64,000 nt of DNA from Algoriphagus boseongensis. Its GTDB lineage: Bacteria > Bacteroidota > Bacteroidia > Cytophagales > Cyclobacteriaceae. How positions within the stretch are numbered: position 1 is the first letter of the stretch; every line of letters starts with the position of its first letter. The stretch covers positions 1,539,676-1,603,675 of the forward strand of contig NZ_SNYF01000005.1 of NCBI RefSeq assembly GCF_004362805.1, given 5' to 3'. The position numbers and the translations under genes were made by a program. The notes under the pieces are model-generated. The model was not told the DNA's origin. It searched no databases and saw only the letters and a program-made list of their open reading frames with translations. Positions 45,002 to 54,624 of the stretch are shown in pieces.

Positions 45002-45846
45002 CTTTTAGGAATTTCTAGAGTGTAAAATCTTTTAGCTAAAAAAGGGAAATAGGCCAATGCAATCCTTATCGGAGTACTGATTTTTTGAGGCTTAAATCTC
45101 CAGGATTTCCATAAGTGCTTCTTTGCCAATCCAAACCTCCCAAATCTCATTTCAATCACTCCGATATTTTGGTGATATAGATGTTTCACATGATCAGTGA
45201 GGATTTGGTCATGCTTTTCCAAAATAATTCGAATGGATTCAAGCATATTTTGAAGATTTTTGCTTCCTCCATCGTATGATTGATGGTAGATAAAATTCTC
45301 CTTTTCGATATAGTGCTTGTTCAAGTGAAGCTTATCCAAGCGAAAAAACAACTCTGTGTTTTCTGCAAATTTCAATCGTTCATCATAACCGCCTACCTGA
45401 TCAAAAACTTCCTTGCGTATCATCCATGCTCCCGGAATCACGATCCCCCTGTTGTTTTTGGAAGCAGAAACGGATGAAACTTTACCGCTAGGAGCGATTA
45501 ATCTCATGTTACAGTACACCAAGTCATGGTGATTCATCAAGTTGGAATAAAAATCGTCCATCCAGCATTCCGTAACGGCATCGTCATCATCCAAAAAAAT
45601 CAGGTACTCTCCTTTGGAATGTTGACTTCCAATATTTCGTGCGGAGCTTACCCCCAGCTTTTCTCCTCTATGGAGATAAGTCAACTTTTCTTCCCATTCT
45701 CCAAGGCAGCTTTCTGGCAAAGGCACTTTGCTGTCATCCACAACAACAATTTCGACGTCCTCAAGGACAAGAATTCTGAGGCGATCAATCAGTCGCATTA
45801 GGGCCTCCGGCCGGTCTAGAGTAGGAATGATGATAGAAATCTTCAA
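44998..45846 (-). CDS. Glycosyltransferase family 2
   Basis: A 282-aa GT-A enzyme: IIIPTLDRPEALMRLIDRL, VEIVVVDDSK, GVSSARNIGSQHSKGEYLIF and the metal motif FLDDDDAV. The C-terminal part is helical (EKHDQILTDHVKHLYHQNIG). Normal length. Its stop overlaps the next gene's start by 4 nt. Confidence 0.9.
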   Translation of the reverse strand: MKISIIIPTLDRPEALMRLIDRLRILVLEDVEIVVVDDSKVPLPESCLGEWEEKLTYLHRGEKLGVSSARNIGSQHSKGEYLIFLDDDDAVTECWMDDFYSNLMNHHDLVYCNMRLIAPSGKVSSVSASKNNRGIVIPGAWMIRKEVFDQVGGYDERLKFAENTELFFRLDKLHLNKHYIEKENFIYHQSYDGGSKNLQNMLESIRIILEKHDQILTDHVKHLYHQNIGVIEMRFGRFGLAKKHLWKSWRFKPQKISTPIRIALAYFPFLAKRFYTLEIPKR

Positions 45847-45850
45847 GTGT

Positions 45851-46864
45851 TCAGGGATTCAGTTTCCAGAATTCACTCTTGGATTGAAGTTGTGAAAACA
45901 GAGCTTTAGCCAAAGAATAATTCTCCTTAAATGAAGTCCATCGGGAAGAAAGAATAGCTAAAGCCAGGTTTTTTTCCCAGGATTGGGATTTGACGGCTTG
46001 TTTCCACTTATGTTTTTGAAAAATTAAACCCGCCTTTAGTAGTTGACTAAAATAGGCCAGTTTAAACTTGAATGAGGAGGAATTGGGATGCTGAATGAAA
46101 TATCGGTAGGAATAGAGCAGACCACTTCCTGCTGCTGTCCCGGACTTCATTTTTATCAAATAGTCTGTAGTCATACGGGATGGAGGCATTGTATGAAAAA
46201 ACTTCAAGTTCTCAGCGTAGTGAATTTCATAGCCCATCAATTGCATCAGCCAGCAAAGCTCCAAGTCATCTCCCGATATTACCTGAGTTTGAGTCCGACC
46301 TGTTAGGTAAAAGTGATATCCGGAATTTATCAGATTTAGCAATGGCTTTTTCCGAAAAAAGGCTGCCGCCCCATAGACGTAACCGGGTCTTTCCTGAATT
46401 TTCCCTGATCGCTCGGCCTGAGGACCAAGTGCAAAACTCTTCTGGTAGCGACTCAACCAATCAGGTTCAGGCCCTTCCATATCCGGAATTCCATTTCCAC
46501 CTAAGACCCCCAATTTAGGATTGGATTTGAAAAGCTGGAATCCTACGGATAGGTAGTCAGTTGCCAAGGAATTGTCATCGTCGCAAAACAATAAAAAATT
46601 AAAACTGGCTGATTTTATTCCGGCCACTCGGGCATGGATCAAGCCAGGCTTAGACTCTGAAATATAACGGGCAGGAAAGTCAAGATTACTTGTTTTAAAA
46701 TAGTCATTCACCCATTCCCCCGTGCCATCTGTGGAAGCATTGTCCACCAAAATTAATTCTATGGGTACTTTAGAATCAAGTTTTTGGATGGCCTCCAGTG
46801 TGGAGGGCAGCCGATCCTTTCCATTGAAGGTGCAAAGAATGATACTGACTCCCTCTCCCATCAA
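45851..46864 (-). CDS. Glycosyltransferase family 2
   Basis: A 337-aa GT-A enzyme: SIILCTFNGKDRLPSTLEAI, ELILVDNASTDGTGEWV, and the metal motif FCDDDNSL. GAAAFFRKKPLLNLI and ISGDDLELCWLMQLMGYEIH form the acceptor site. The ATG at 46864 directly abuts the previous gene's stop at 46865, so the genes are coupled. Confidence 0.9.
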   Translation of the reverse strand: MMGEGVSIILCTFNGKDRLPSTLEAIQKLDSKVPIELILVDNASTDGTGEWVNDYFKTSNLDFPARYISESKPGLIHARVAGIKSASFNFLLFCDDDNSLATDYLSVGFQLFKSNPKLGVLGGNGIPDMEGPEPDWLSRYQKSFALGPQAERSGKIQERPGYVYGAAAFFRKKPLLNLINSGYHFYLTGRTQTQVISGDDLELCWLMQLMGYEIHYAENLKFFHTMPPSRMTTDYLIKMKSGTAAGSGLLYSYRYFIQHPNSSSFKFKLAYFSQLLKAGLIFQKHKWKQAVKSQSWEKNLALAILSSRWTSFKENYSLAKALFSQLQSKSEFWKLNP

Positions 46865-47857
46865 TCAGACCCCAAAAATCCGGAAAATGGCATTAGTCAT
46901 TTTGGATTTTAGCTTGCGGCCAATCCGATGCCTGAGCTGATTGGGTAGTTCTTTAAACTTCAGCAAGGGCTTTTTCTTGCTTAAGATTTCAAACCCATTA
47001 GCCAAAAGCTTTTTTTCATAGTCATCGAAAAGTTCCCGTAAAGCCCCTTCCGATTCCATATCAAACTCCGAAGATTGGATTCGCTCGGTCATGGTCGCGG
47101 CTCCGGGTTTAAAACCGCTAAAATGAAAAAACACCAAGGGTATATTAGGATCATTGACAAAATAACCTTGCTCATTTTTCCCAAGCTTTCGCTCGCTGAG
47201 ATTCCACCAAGCCATATTCCAACCGGAATGCTTTACAGATACTATTCCTTTGAAAAACAGAGGGGCCAAGTCCATCCATTTCTGATCCACAAAAATTCCC
47301 CGGCATTTATCCAACTTGCAGTGGGTTCTCAAGCGTTCCTTCCACCACTGAATGATTCGGTCTGTTTCAGGACCCCGCTGCATCCCGATATAGCCCAGAT
47401 TATTATAGCCATGCTTGAGGGAGGCCAATTCCCCACGGACGAGATGCTCGGGAATGCGAAGTAAATTGGGAGTCAGCTGTATGCTGGCATCTTTGGTCCA
47501 ATGTCTATCCAGCAATTCCGGAGACTGATAAAACAAAATATCCGGATCGATGTAATAAATCCGATCCACATTCGGATTATTTCGAAACAGGTACTCAAAA
47601 TAAAAAGGCTTCACTGCCGTATTGAATTCAATGATATTGTATCCGGACAGCATGATCTCAAATTCTGGATAGCCCAAGTCAAAGCAGGGCAAATACTCAA
47701 AATCACCCAAAGAAGAATAGTCGATTTCGGGATGGATACGATCCACCAAGCCCACCACAAACCGGGAATCAGACAAAAATTGCCGAATCGACTTTCCCAA
47801 AGAAAGTGCAAAAGGCAGGTAGTTATTGGAGCAGAGGGTGAAATAGATTGTGGTCAA
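46865..47857 (-). CDS. GT8-like nucleotide-diphospho-sugar transferase
   Basis: A 330-aa GT-A-fold protein. The N-terminus TIYFTLCSNNYLPFALSLGK and the DxD-type motif YYIDPDILFYQ match GT8-like sugar transferases. A His-rich C-terminal site (LVFFHFSGFKPG) is typical. The start codon is TTG (no ATG fits upstream before a stop), only 18 bp after the preceding gene. Confidence 0.82.
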   Translation of the reverse strand: MTTIYFTLCSNNYLPFALSLGKSIRQFLSDSRFVVGLVDRIHPEIDYSSLGDFEYLPCFDLGYPEFEIMLSGYNIIEFNTAVKPFYFEYLFRNNPNVDRIYYIDPDILFYQSPELLDRHWTKDASIQLTPNLLRIPEHLVRGELASLKHGYNNLGYIGMQRGPETDRIIQWWKERLRTHCKLDKCRGIFVDQKWMDLAPLFFKGIVSVKHSGWNMAWWNLSERKLGKNEQGYFVNDPNIPLVFFHFSGFKPGAATMTERIQSSEFDMESEGALRELFDDYEKKLLANGFEILSKKKPLLKFKELPNQLRHRIGRKLKSKMTNAIFRIFGV

Positions 47858-47875
47858 ATGAAATGGCTGGTTAGA

Positions 47876-48682
47876 TTAGTCAAGAAGCGGTTTTCTTAAA
47901 ATATATTTGTAATAAAGAATTCGAAGAAAAAAGGAAAAAGGTCTAGCCTGAATCTTGTTCACTATCCTATAATATTGCCGATACCGTTGGTGGATTAGAA
48001 CCCCATGTTTTTTCCCTATGTAGGAAAACATCCGCTTTCTTTTCTCATCTCCTAAAGAACCCATAACTGAATCTTTCCTTACTCGATAATCAAAAAGCTG
48101 CTCTGGCATAAAAACTGATTTCCAGGATGTTTGTCCCAGTCGAATCCATAAATCCCAATCCTCAAATCCAATCAAGTCCGGATGTTCATCAAATCCCCCA
48201 AGCTCCATAATAGCATCTCTCCTTATCAAGGAACACATATCAATGTAATTTCCTTCAAGTAATTTATCTAGTGAAAATTCTCTGGTCTCAAATACGGTAA
48301 GGGATTCTGAAGTATCTCCAAAAAAGGCCGGCCGACTATAAACCATTCCAACACCAGTGTCTTGATTAAAAACCTTCAATGCTTTACCAATGTATTCCGG
48401 TCGGATTAAGTTATCGCTATCTAAAAAAAGGAGAAACTGTCCATTTGAATGCTTGACTCCTAGGTTTCTTGCTGAGGCTGGGCCAGCATTTTCTTTAGTT
48501 AATATCTTTAATGTAGGATCTGATTTTAAATCAGCTAAGACTTGTAAGGTGAATGAATCAGTAGAACCATCATCGACAATTAGTATCTCATAATTTTTAA
48601 AGGTCGATTCAGAACAACTTGCTAATGCTTCCAAAAGAAAAGCACCAGAATTAAAACAGGGAATTATAATGGAAACTACCAT
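47876..48682 (-). CDS. Glycosyltransferase family 2
   Basis: A 268-aa GT-A enzyme: SIIIPCFNSGAFLLEALASC, EILIVDDGSTDSFT, PASARNLGVKHSNGQFLLFL and the metal motif FLDSDNLI. GGFDEHPDLIGFEDWDLWIRL is the usual late motif. It overlaps the WbsX-like gene's stop by 7 nt. Confidence 0.9.
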   Translation of the reverse strand: MVVSIIIPCFNSGAFLLEALASCSESTFKNYEILIVDDGSTDSFTLQVLADLKSDPTLKILTKENAGPASARNLGVKHSNGQFLLFLDSDNLIRPEYIGKALKVFNQDTGVGMVYSRPAFFGDTSESLTVFETREFSLDKLLEGNYIDMCSLIRRDAIMELGGFDEHPDLIGFEDWDLWIRLGQTSWKSVFMPEQLFDYRVRKDSVMGSLGDEKRKRMFSYIGKKHGVLIHQRYRQYYRIVNKIQARPFSFFLRILYYKYILRKPLLD

Positions 48683-49848
48683 TCAATATATTTAGACATC
48701 TCCTCTTTTATAACTCTTAAATATTCTTTACCCCATTTTTTATCTGGTTCCAAAGCATTACTTTCTCCCCATTCATTCCAAGATTTTAGAAAAACAAATT
48801 GTTCGGATGTCTTAAGATTTTCAACCTTTTGTAAACCCTTTGTTAAATGGTTTCGAAATAATTCCGGAGTAGATCCTGTAAATATCAAACTTCTAGAAGT
48901 AGATCTTGGTGAATTATCCCAATCATGGACACAAACAGGGAAATAAGGGAAATTGAATTTTTTATCAGATATTAAAAATTTAATTGCATCCTCATATTTA
49001 ATAATAACAGGACAATTCCGCTTATTAAAATCTTTCTCTTCCCGAAAATACTTTGCCTTAATTTTATCTTTTACTTGATAGAATAAATTTGATTTGGATC
49101 GGACTATATTCCTCTGCCAATACCTCATTTGGGAAAATTCAGATCCAATCGCAGCATCAAAACCAAATTCAATGGGATTCCAATCCGGATTATTTGAAGG
49201 GATTCCAGCAACCAGATATATTCCTGGGAAGCCTTCTTTAATTGAAAGCTTACGAAAAGTTTCAATGAAAACTTCTAAGTCAGGGATTTCATTTACTTTA
49301 TATATCTGCAAAAAAGGTTTACCATCAATTTTTATATATCTATCATCCTTAAAATAGTCGAGCAGATAATAGAAATAATTTTTATAATCTTCCTCACCTA
49401 AATAAAGTTGTTCGATTAAAATATTTTGATTTTCTACACCAAACCATACTCCTCTCCATGATTCATTTGCCCAGCAAAAACAAAAAGGAAAGTTAGGGCT
49501 TTTTGAATCTAGGACATCTTTAGCAATTTTATCTAATATTTTTCGACCATTTCCAAACCAATAGTTGTAATAACAAAAACCATGAATACCATGTGTTTTA
49601 GCCAATTCTGCTTGTTTTTCTCTTGTTTCTGGAACCCTCAAATCATAATACCCTAAGTCCAAAGGAAATCTGGGTTGGTTATGACCCTCAAATAATGGCT
49701 TTGCCTTGGTAACATTTGTCCACTCTGTAAAACCAGGTTCCCACCAATTATCATTTTCTGGTATTGGGTAAAATTGTGGTAGATAGTATGCTATAAGTTT
49801 CAAATTTGATTGCTTAAATAAAACAATTTCATTTTTTTTTAGGCTCAA
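48676..49848 (-). CDS. WbsX-like GH99-type protein
   Basis: A 390-aa protein of the WbsX family (GH99-like TIM barrel). Motifs are AYYLPQFYPIPENDNWWEPG, FTEWTNVTKAKPLFEGHNQP, the Tyr-rich YYNYWFGNG and FLKSWNEWGESNALEPDK. These are the family hallmarks in O-antigen and capsule loci; the enzymes are thought to act on polysaccharide assembly, but the exact reaction is not established. The DNA is AT-rich compared with the core genes. Overlaps on both sides. Confidence 0.88.
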   Translation of the reverse strand: MSLKKNEIVLFKQSNLKLIAYYLPQFYPIPENDNWWEPGFTEWTNVTKAKPLFEGHNQPRFPLDLGYYDLRVPETREKQAELAKTHGIHGFCYYNYWFGNGRKILDKIAKDVLDSKSPNFPFCFCWANESWRGVWFGVENQNILIEQLYLGEEDYKNYFYYLLDYFKDDRYIKIDGKPFLQIYKVNEIPDLEVFIETFRKLSIKEGFPGIYLVAGIPSNNPDWNPIEFGFDAAIGSEFSQMRYWQRNIVRSKSNLFYQVKDKIKAKYFREEKDFNKRNCPVIIKYEDAIKFLISDKKFNFPYFPVCVHDWDNSPRSTSRSLIFTGSTPELFRNHLTKGLQKVENLKTSEQFVFLKSWNEWGESNALEPDKKWGKEYLRVIKEEMSKYIEW

Positions 49849-50771
49849 AATATCAGTTTATATCTTCTTTTTACTTTTTCAAAAATTGCCAAAATCAAGG
49901 TCTTTATTGATATAAATGAAGAAATGAATTTTGGATTCGAGAATTCATCATTAAAATGTGAATTCCTTAAATAATGAGGAAGTTTTCGAAATTTCAATGC
50001 ATCAATTTTACACTTTAAAACTTGAGAAACTGTCCTATTTTCTACATTAGCTGAAATTAATTCAAGTGTTGACAAAAATAAAAATGCCCTATCTTCTTCA
50101 GATTTTGAGGAAAAGTAACCTACGCCAATACGATAGGTAGCCATTACTTCACTAATTTTTTTTATTTTTCCATGTTGAGAAATCAATATCCATAAATAAT
50201 AATCTCCTATTGGAGACTTTATGAAATTATCTGAGAGTTTCAGAAAGTTATTTCTAAATACCACACTTGGCGTATGGATATAATTTCCAAATGCAGCTAA
50301 ATCATAAATCGTAGAATCTGATTTATCAAATACATCCTTTATAAAAAAATCTTTAACGATGGATCCATCTTGAAAAAGTACATCAACCGAATGAAAACAT
50401 AAAGCAAAATCATCATTAGCTTCTAAAAAGTCAACTTGTTTTTGGAGTTTCAAAGTGTCTATCCAATAATCATCTCCTTCGCACATAGCTACATATTTAC
50501 CAGAGCAGTTTTCCAAAGCAAATTTCAAATTTTTATTCATCCCCAGATTATTGGCTTGAAAAAAATATTTTACTCTCCCCCCATTTGGGTGATTTTTTAT
50601 TGTATTTAGAATTATTTGATTTGATTGATCCTTTGAAGAATCGTTAGAAAGAATTAATTCAAATTCAAAGTTGCACTTTTGATTGAGAACACCAATAATG
50701 GCTTGTTGAATGAACTCGGCTTGATTATAGGTAATCATACAAACTGAGACAATTGGTGTAGGTTTATCCAT
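49845..50771 (-). CDS. Glycosyltransferase family 2
   Basis: A 308-aa GT-A enzyme: VSVCMITYNQAEFIQQAIIG, ELILSNDSSKDQS and the metal motif CEGDDYWID. The ATG at 50771 (MDKPTPIVS) gives the canonical start; the frame is open to 50819. It overlaps the Wzt stop by 8 nt and the WbsX-like start by 4 nt. AT-rich. A decayed relative is at 55584. Confidence 0.88.
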   Translation of the reverse strand: MDKPTPIVSVCMITYNQAEFIQQAIIGVLNQKCNFEFELILSNDSSKDQSNQIILNTIKNHPNGGRVKYFFQANNLGMNKNLKFALENCSGKYVAMCEGDDYWIDTLKLQKQVDFLEANDDFALCFHSVDVLFQDGSIVKDFFIKDVFDKSDSTIYDLAAFGNYIHTPSVVFRNNFLKLSDNFIKSPIGDYYLWILISQHGKIKKISEVMATYRIGVGYFSSKSEEDRAFLFLSTLELISANVENRTVSQVLKCKIDALKFRKLPHYLRNSHFNDEFSNPKFISSFISIKTLILAIFEKVKRRYKLIF

Positions 50772-52026
50772 GAAGAACAAAATCAAGCAAAGGTCGAACA
50801 TAGCCGCTTTGCTTGCCAAGCCAAACGGTTTCTCTTTTATCTGTATCTAATATTTCGAACCTCAAGGCTTCTTCCAAAGAAAACATTACTTCTGAGGTAT
50901 CCTTTACAAACATCATAGTAATTTTATATACTTCATCATTCAAAAAATTGCCCGGAATTTTGCAGGTTCCTGAATAGTTCCCGGCATTTAAAATTGGAAC
51001 TGGAATCTGAGAATAAGCATTCAGAATGATTTCTCCTGTATCAGAAAGCAGAACCAAACTAAGATTAGTAGGAATTTTATTTCTTAACAACTCAAATTCA
51101 ACCGAAACTTCGATTTCATCTTTTCGGTCAAAAAATCCCTTAAAATGAAAATCCGGGGTCGAGGCTAGAATTGAATTTACCCTTATCCATTCATTTCCAG
51201 GCCTATTTTCGCCGTCCCAAAAAAATTGGTAATTAGATATTGAGGAATCTTTCAAATAGGTTTTTATCACTTCTAATGGAGCTCCTGAATCTTTTAAAAT
51301 TCCATTCTCAAATAAAATTGCGCTCGAGCATAAAGATTTTATCGCTTCCAAATTATGACTGACAAAAAGTACTGTTCTTCCCTGTCCAGCCACATCTTTC
51401 ATTTTTCCCAAGCACTTCTTTTGGAATTCATAATCCCCTACCGCTAAGACTTCGTCAATGATCAAAATTTCAGGATCCAAATGGGCGGCTACGGAGAAGC
51501 CTAAGCGGACTTTCATTCCGGAGGAATAAAACTTGACAGGAGTATCGATAAACTTCTCTACCCCGGAAAAGTCAATAATTTCGTACAGTTTGGAATCAAT
51601 CTCCCGTCGGGTCATGCCGAGAATCGTCCCGTTCATGTAGATATTCTCCCTTCCACTAAGTTCAGGATGAAAGCCCGTTCCCACTTCCAAAAGCGAAGCT
51701 ACCCGTCCTTGAATTTCAATTTTCCCGGATGTGGGTTCTGTAATCTGGGAAAGAATCTTCAAAAGTGTCGACTTCCCAGCCCCGTTTCGACCAATAATTC
51801 CCAAGACTTCCCCTTCCTGAACTTCAAAGGAAATGTCTTTTAAGGCCCAGAAAACGGAATCATCTTCTTGAGCAAATTGATTTAATTGGGTAAGTTTTTT
51901 TAGGTTATTGATCGGATACCTAAAGATGCTAGAAATCTTTCCGATAAGGGTTTCAGGTGATTTTTCTCTAAGACTTATCCTATATCTTTTAGACAAATTT
52001 GAAACAGAAATTATAGCCTTAGACAT
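50764..52026 (-). CDS. ABC transporter ATP-binding protein, O-antigen/teichoic-type (Wzt-like)
   Basis: A 420-aa protein with an ATPase domain and an extra C-terminal carbohydrate-binding-like domain (about 270-420), the layout of Wzt. Walker A is IGRNGAGKSTLL, the signature is in LSGRENIYMNGT and the helix after it, Walker B is ILIIDEVLAVGD and the switch His is VLFVSHN. It powers export of finished glycan with the permease at 62168. Separation from the permease by 10 kb is unusual. It overlaps both neighbours. Confidence 0.92.
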   Translation of the reverse strand: MSKAIISVSNLSKRYRISLREKSPETLIGKISSIFRYPINNLKKLTQLNQFAQEDDSVFWALKDISFEVQEGEVLGIIGRNGAGKSTLLKILSQITEPTSGKIEIQGRVASLLEVGTGFHPELSGRENIYMNGTILGMTRREIDSKLYEIIDFSGVEKFIDTPVKFYSSGMKVRLGFSVAAHLDPEILIIDEVLAVGDYEFQKKCLGKMKDVAGQGRTVLFVSHNLEAIKSLCSSAILFENGILKDSGAPLEVIKTYLKDSSISNYQFFWDGENRPGNEWIRVNSILASTPDFHFKGFFDRKDEIEVSVEFELLRNKIPTNLSLVLLSDTGEIILNAYSQIPVPILNAGNYSGTCKIPGNFLNDEVYKITMMFVKDTSEVMFSLEEALRFEILDTDKRETVWLGKQSGYVRPLLDFVLHG

Positions 52027-52864
52027 TCTCTTCTTTAAATTTTAAATCCGCATCCAATTCTATAAACTGGCTCCAAAATTGAGGGTCGTATTTTTGCCAG
52101 CCATGACAGCCAAAAGGTAATTGATGATTGTTTAAACCAAAACAATGCTGAGGAAATGCCTCAAAACTAAAGCACAAAGCATCATTCAATCCCGCTACTT
52201 TAAACCAAGTAAATTTTCTGGGAATTACTTTGGACCAAAAGATATCCTCATTTTTATCTAGTAAGGTGAAAATTCCTGCGAGCTTTGAAAAGCTAAACTC
52301 TTTGCAAGAACTGGAAAAGAACTTCCAAGAGTTTTTCCTTACATCGACATATTTAAAATTATACTTAAAAACCATCCAAAATCGAATCAGGAAGTATTTC
52401 CAATGAAACACCCTCATAAAATCATCGACCTTTCTCAATGATATTCCTCCATTGCCAACCCCTATAAATTCAATTTCATTTTCTATTTGTCTAAACCATG
52501 GGGCACCCACATAAGAATCCCCTTTCGATAGCCAATGATCAAGGTTTCCAGAAAAAACATAGGCGTCCAACTGAAAAATGAGGATAAATTCAAAATCTGA
52601 AAAACGATTATAAAATTTAAATCCACGAAGCAATCTATTGTAATCGGATAGAGAGTTAAAATAAAATTTAGAAAAATACTCCACAATAGCTTTTAAACCA
52701 TAGCTATCAAATAGCTTATAATAAATTGACAAGTCTAACTCATCATGGGTAATAATAATAAGCTTTTGGTGAGAAAGATTTCGAAGGCATGATTCCAAAG
52801 ACTTTAGCTCATCTTTAGAAGGATTGACCTTATAAATGGGAATAATAACACCTAATTTACCCAC
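52019..52864 (-). CDS. DUF5672-like putative glycosyltransferase
   Basis: A 281-aa protein with a GT-A-like pattern: GVIIPIYKVNPSKDELKSLE at the start, FILIFQLDAYVFSGNLDHWL (DxD-like LDA) and YVGAPWFRQ, GVGNGGISLRKVDDFM, GLNNHQLPFGCHGWQKYDP near the end. This is the DUF5672 layout found in polysaccharide loci. Low GC. Likely sugar transfer, not proven. 8-nt overlap with Wzt. Confidence 0.8.
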   Translation of the reverse strand: MGKLGVIIPIYKVNPSKDELKSLESCLRNLSHQKLIIITHDELDLSIYYKLFDSYGLKAIVEYFSKFYFNSLSDYNRLLRGFKFYNRFSDFEFILIFQLDAYVFSGNLDHWLSKGDSYVGAPWFRQIENEIEFIGVGNGGISLRKVDDFMRVFHWKYFLIRFWMVFKYNFKYVDVRKNSWKFFSSSCKEFSFSKLAGIFTLLDKNEDIFWSKVIPRKFTWFKVAGLNDALCFSFEAFPQHCFGLNNHQLPFGCHGWQKYDPQFWSQFIELDADLKFKEENV

Positions 52865-52873
52865 AACCCATTA

Positions 52874-53626
52874 TTAATTTTTTGAGCCTTTTAAAAAAAA
52901 CCATACTTTTTTTATCATTTTTTTAATTCTGATGTAATAGGAATTTTCAAAATGATTTAATCGATTAACTATTCTTATATCCCTCAAAATACTATTTCCA
53001 TATGATTCAAAAATATATCTCAAAGAACGAATATTTAATATAGTAAAGAACTCATGGTTTCTAGTATTTTCTGAAATTGCACAAATTCCTAGCCCATTAG
53101 AATGATCGAATTCGTATATAAATTTATACTTAGTTGAAATTTCTTCCCAATATTTAAATACTCCGAAATCATAATTAAATACTCTTATATCATGAAAAAT
53201 AACTATCGCTTCGTCACTTAATTTTGATTTCCAAGTCTCAAAATCATTCTTGACGGCCTCATATGAATGCAATCCATCAATATGCAAAAGGTCTATCGAA
53301 CCATCTTCGAAATCTGATACCGCTACATTAAAATCTTTTCTCACTAGGAAAGATTGATTTTTATAGTTTTCAAAAACATGTTTTTCTAATTCAAAAAATA
53401 CATTCTCCTCATAATATCCAGCATGTTCATCACCCTGCCACAAATCAATCCCATAAACTTTGGAAGATGGGGAAAAATGCTTAGCAGCTTCGGAGAATGC
53501 TAAAAACGAATTCCCTGTGTGGGTGCCCAATTCAACAATCAGTTTAGGCTTAAAAAAATCTACTAAAAAGAATGTAAAAGGTATGTGTCCAACCCAAGAG
53601 TATGGGTATTTAATTCTTGGAATCAT
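52874..53626 (-). CDS. Class I SAM methyltransferase (Methyltransf_24/CmcI-like)
   Basis: A 250-aa methyltransferase: motif I IVELGTHTGNSFLAF, a later acidic motif SKVYGIDLWQGDEHAGY, and DGSIDLLHIDGLHSYEAVKND typical of this class. AIVIFHDIRVFNY follows. It may methylate a sugar in the repeat unit. Low GC; 9 bp from the DUF5672-like start. Confidence 0.85.
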   Translation of the reverse strand: MIPRIKYPYSWVGHIPFTFFLVDFFKPKLIVELGTHTGNSFLAFSEAAKHFSPSSKVYGIDLWQGDEHAGYYEENVFFELEKHVFENYKNQSFLVRKDFNVAVSDFEDGSIDLLHIDGLHSYEAVKNDFETWKSKLSDEAIVIFHDIRVFNYDFGVFKYWEEISTKYKFIYEFDHSNGLGICAISENTRNHEFFTILNIRSLRYIFESYGNSILRDIRIVNRLNHFENSYYIRIKKMIKKVWFFLKGSKN

Positions 53627-53641
53627 AATTAAATATTAAAA

Positions 53642-54583
53642 TTAATACCATACCCGTTCAAAGCCCCCAATTTTTCTCTTGATTTTACTTTCCCAAATTT
53701 TAGTCTGTCGGATACCCAAACCAATGGATTTTTTTACCCCAATAGATCGGGTAGTTTTTGGGCCTTCAAACACCTGTTCAAAGAATATTCGGAGCCTTTC
53801 CTGATCAAAATATTCTGTCAATTGATTCCCATTAAAAATCGGTTGCTTAATAAAATCCTTGTAGGCTTCCTCGTTTTCATTCAGTTCCCGGATTCGTTGA
53901 ATCATGGCCTCATCAGAAGCGAAATTATGACGATTGACGATTCTTTTAGGATTAAAATCTTTCTCTATGCAGGGACTTCCCCAATAAATCGGAATACAAC
54001 CTGCAATAAAGCAATCCATGATTTTCTCGGTCACGTAGCCTGGATAGGAGCTGTTTTCGTAGGCAATACAGAATTTATAAGGCCTCATGAATTCAATTTT
54101 ATCAGGAACTGGACCTCCGACATTATTTAGTACTCTTCCCCCCGAATCGACCAGAGCATAGGAAGAAAGTTTTTTAAAAATTTTGTTTCTTTCATCTGCT
54201 CCATAATTGGAGGCTACAAAACAGCAAAATTTAGACTTGGGATTTTGCTGGATGGTTTCCAAATGCTTTGGGAAAAGCAAGGTGGAAAAATCATAATACC
54301 AAAGAATGGAATACAAGGGTACCCTCAGGTAATTTGGTCGGTCTATGAAATCAAATCCCAAGGCATAGTCGCAGAGGAAAAAGTTGGGCCGATGATTCTC
54401 TCCGGTATAGAAGATCTTTGGGCAATTGTAATCTAAATGTGTGCCCCCCCAAGAGGAATAGATGATAAAATCGGGACTTTCTTCCACCAAAACAACTGGA
54501 AAATACCTCTTCAAGAAAGTAAATAAACGATCTGTTTCAGGAACAAATCCTTGGTAATGGTCAACGAATTTTAATCTGATCAT
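53642..54583 (-). CDS. Fucosyltransferase, GT10 (alpha-1,3/1,4)
   Basis: A 313-aa GT10 enzyme. The family motif region is FCIAYENSSYPGYVTEKIMD (donor site with Glu-Asn and Tyr-Val-Thr-Glu-Lys), then GCIPIYWGSP and FNPKRIVNRHNF; the N-terminal half holds the acceptor domain (YNCPKIFYTGENHRPNFFLC). It transfers fucose from GDP-fucose, so a fucose-containing glycan is likely, although no GDP-fucose genes lie in the window. Confidence 0.93.
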   Translation of the reverse strand: MIRLKFVDHYQGFVPETDRLFTFLKRYFPVVLVEESPDFIIYSSWGGTHLDYNCPKIFYTGENHRPNFFLCDYALGFDFIDRPNYLRVPLYSILWYYDFSTLLFPKHLETIQQNPKSKFCCFVASNYGADERNKIFKKLSSYALVDSGGRVLNNVGGPVPDKIEFMRPYKFCIAYENSSYPGYVTEKIMDCFIAGCIPIYWGSPCIEKDFNPKRIVNRHNFASDEAMIQRIRELNENEEAYKDFIKQPIFNGNQLTEYFDQERLRIFFEQVFEGPKTTRSIGVKKSIGLGIRQTKIWESKIKRKIGGFERVWY

Positions 54584-54624
54584 AAGTTCAGAATTCCCAT
54601 TAAGAAAGGAATTAAGTTTAAAAT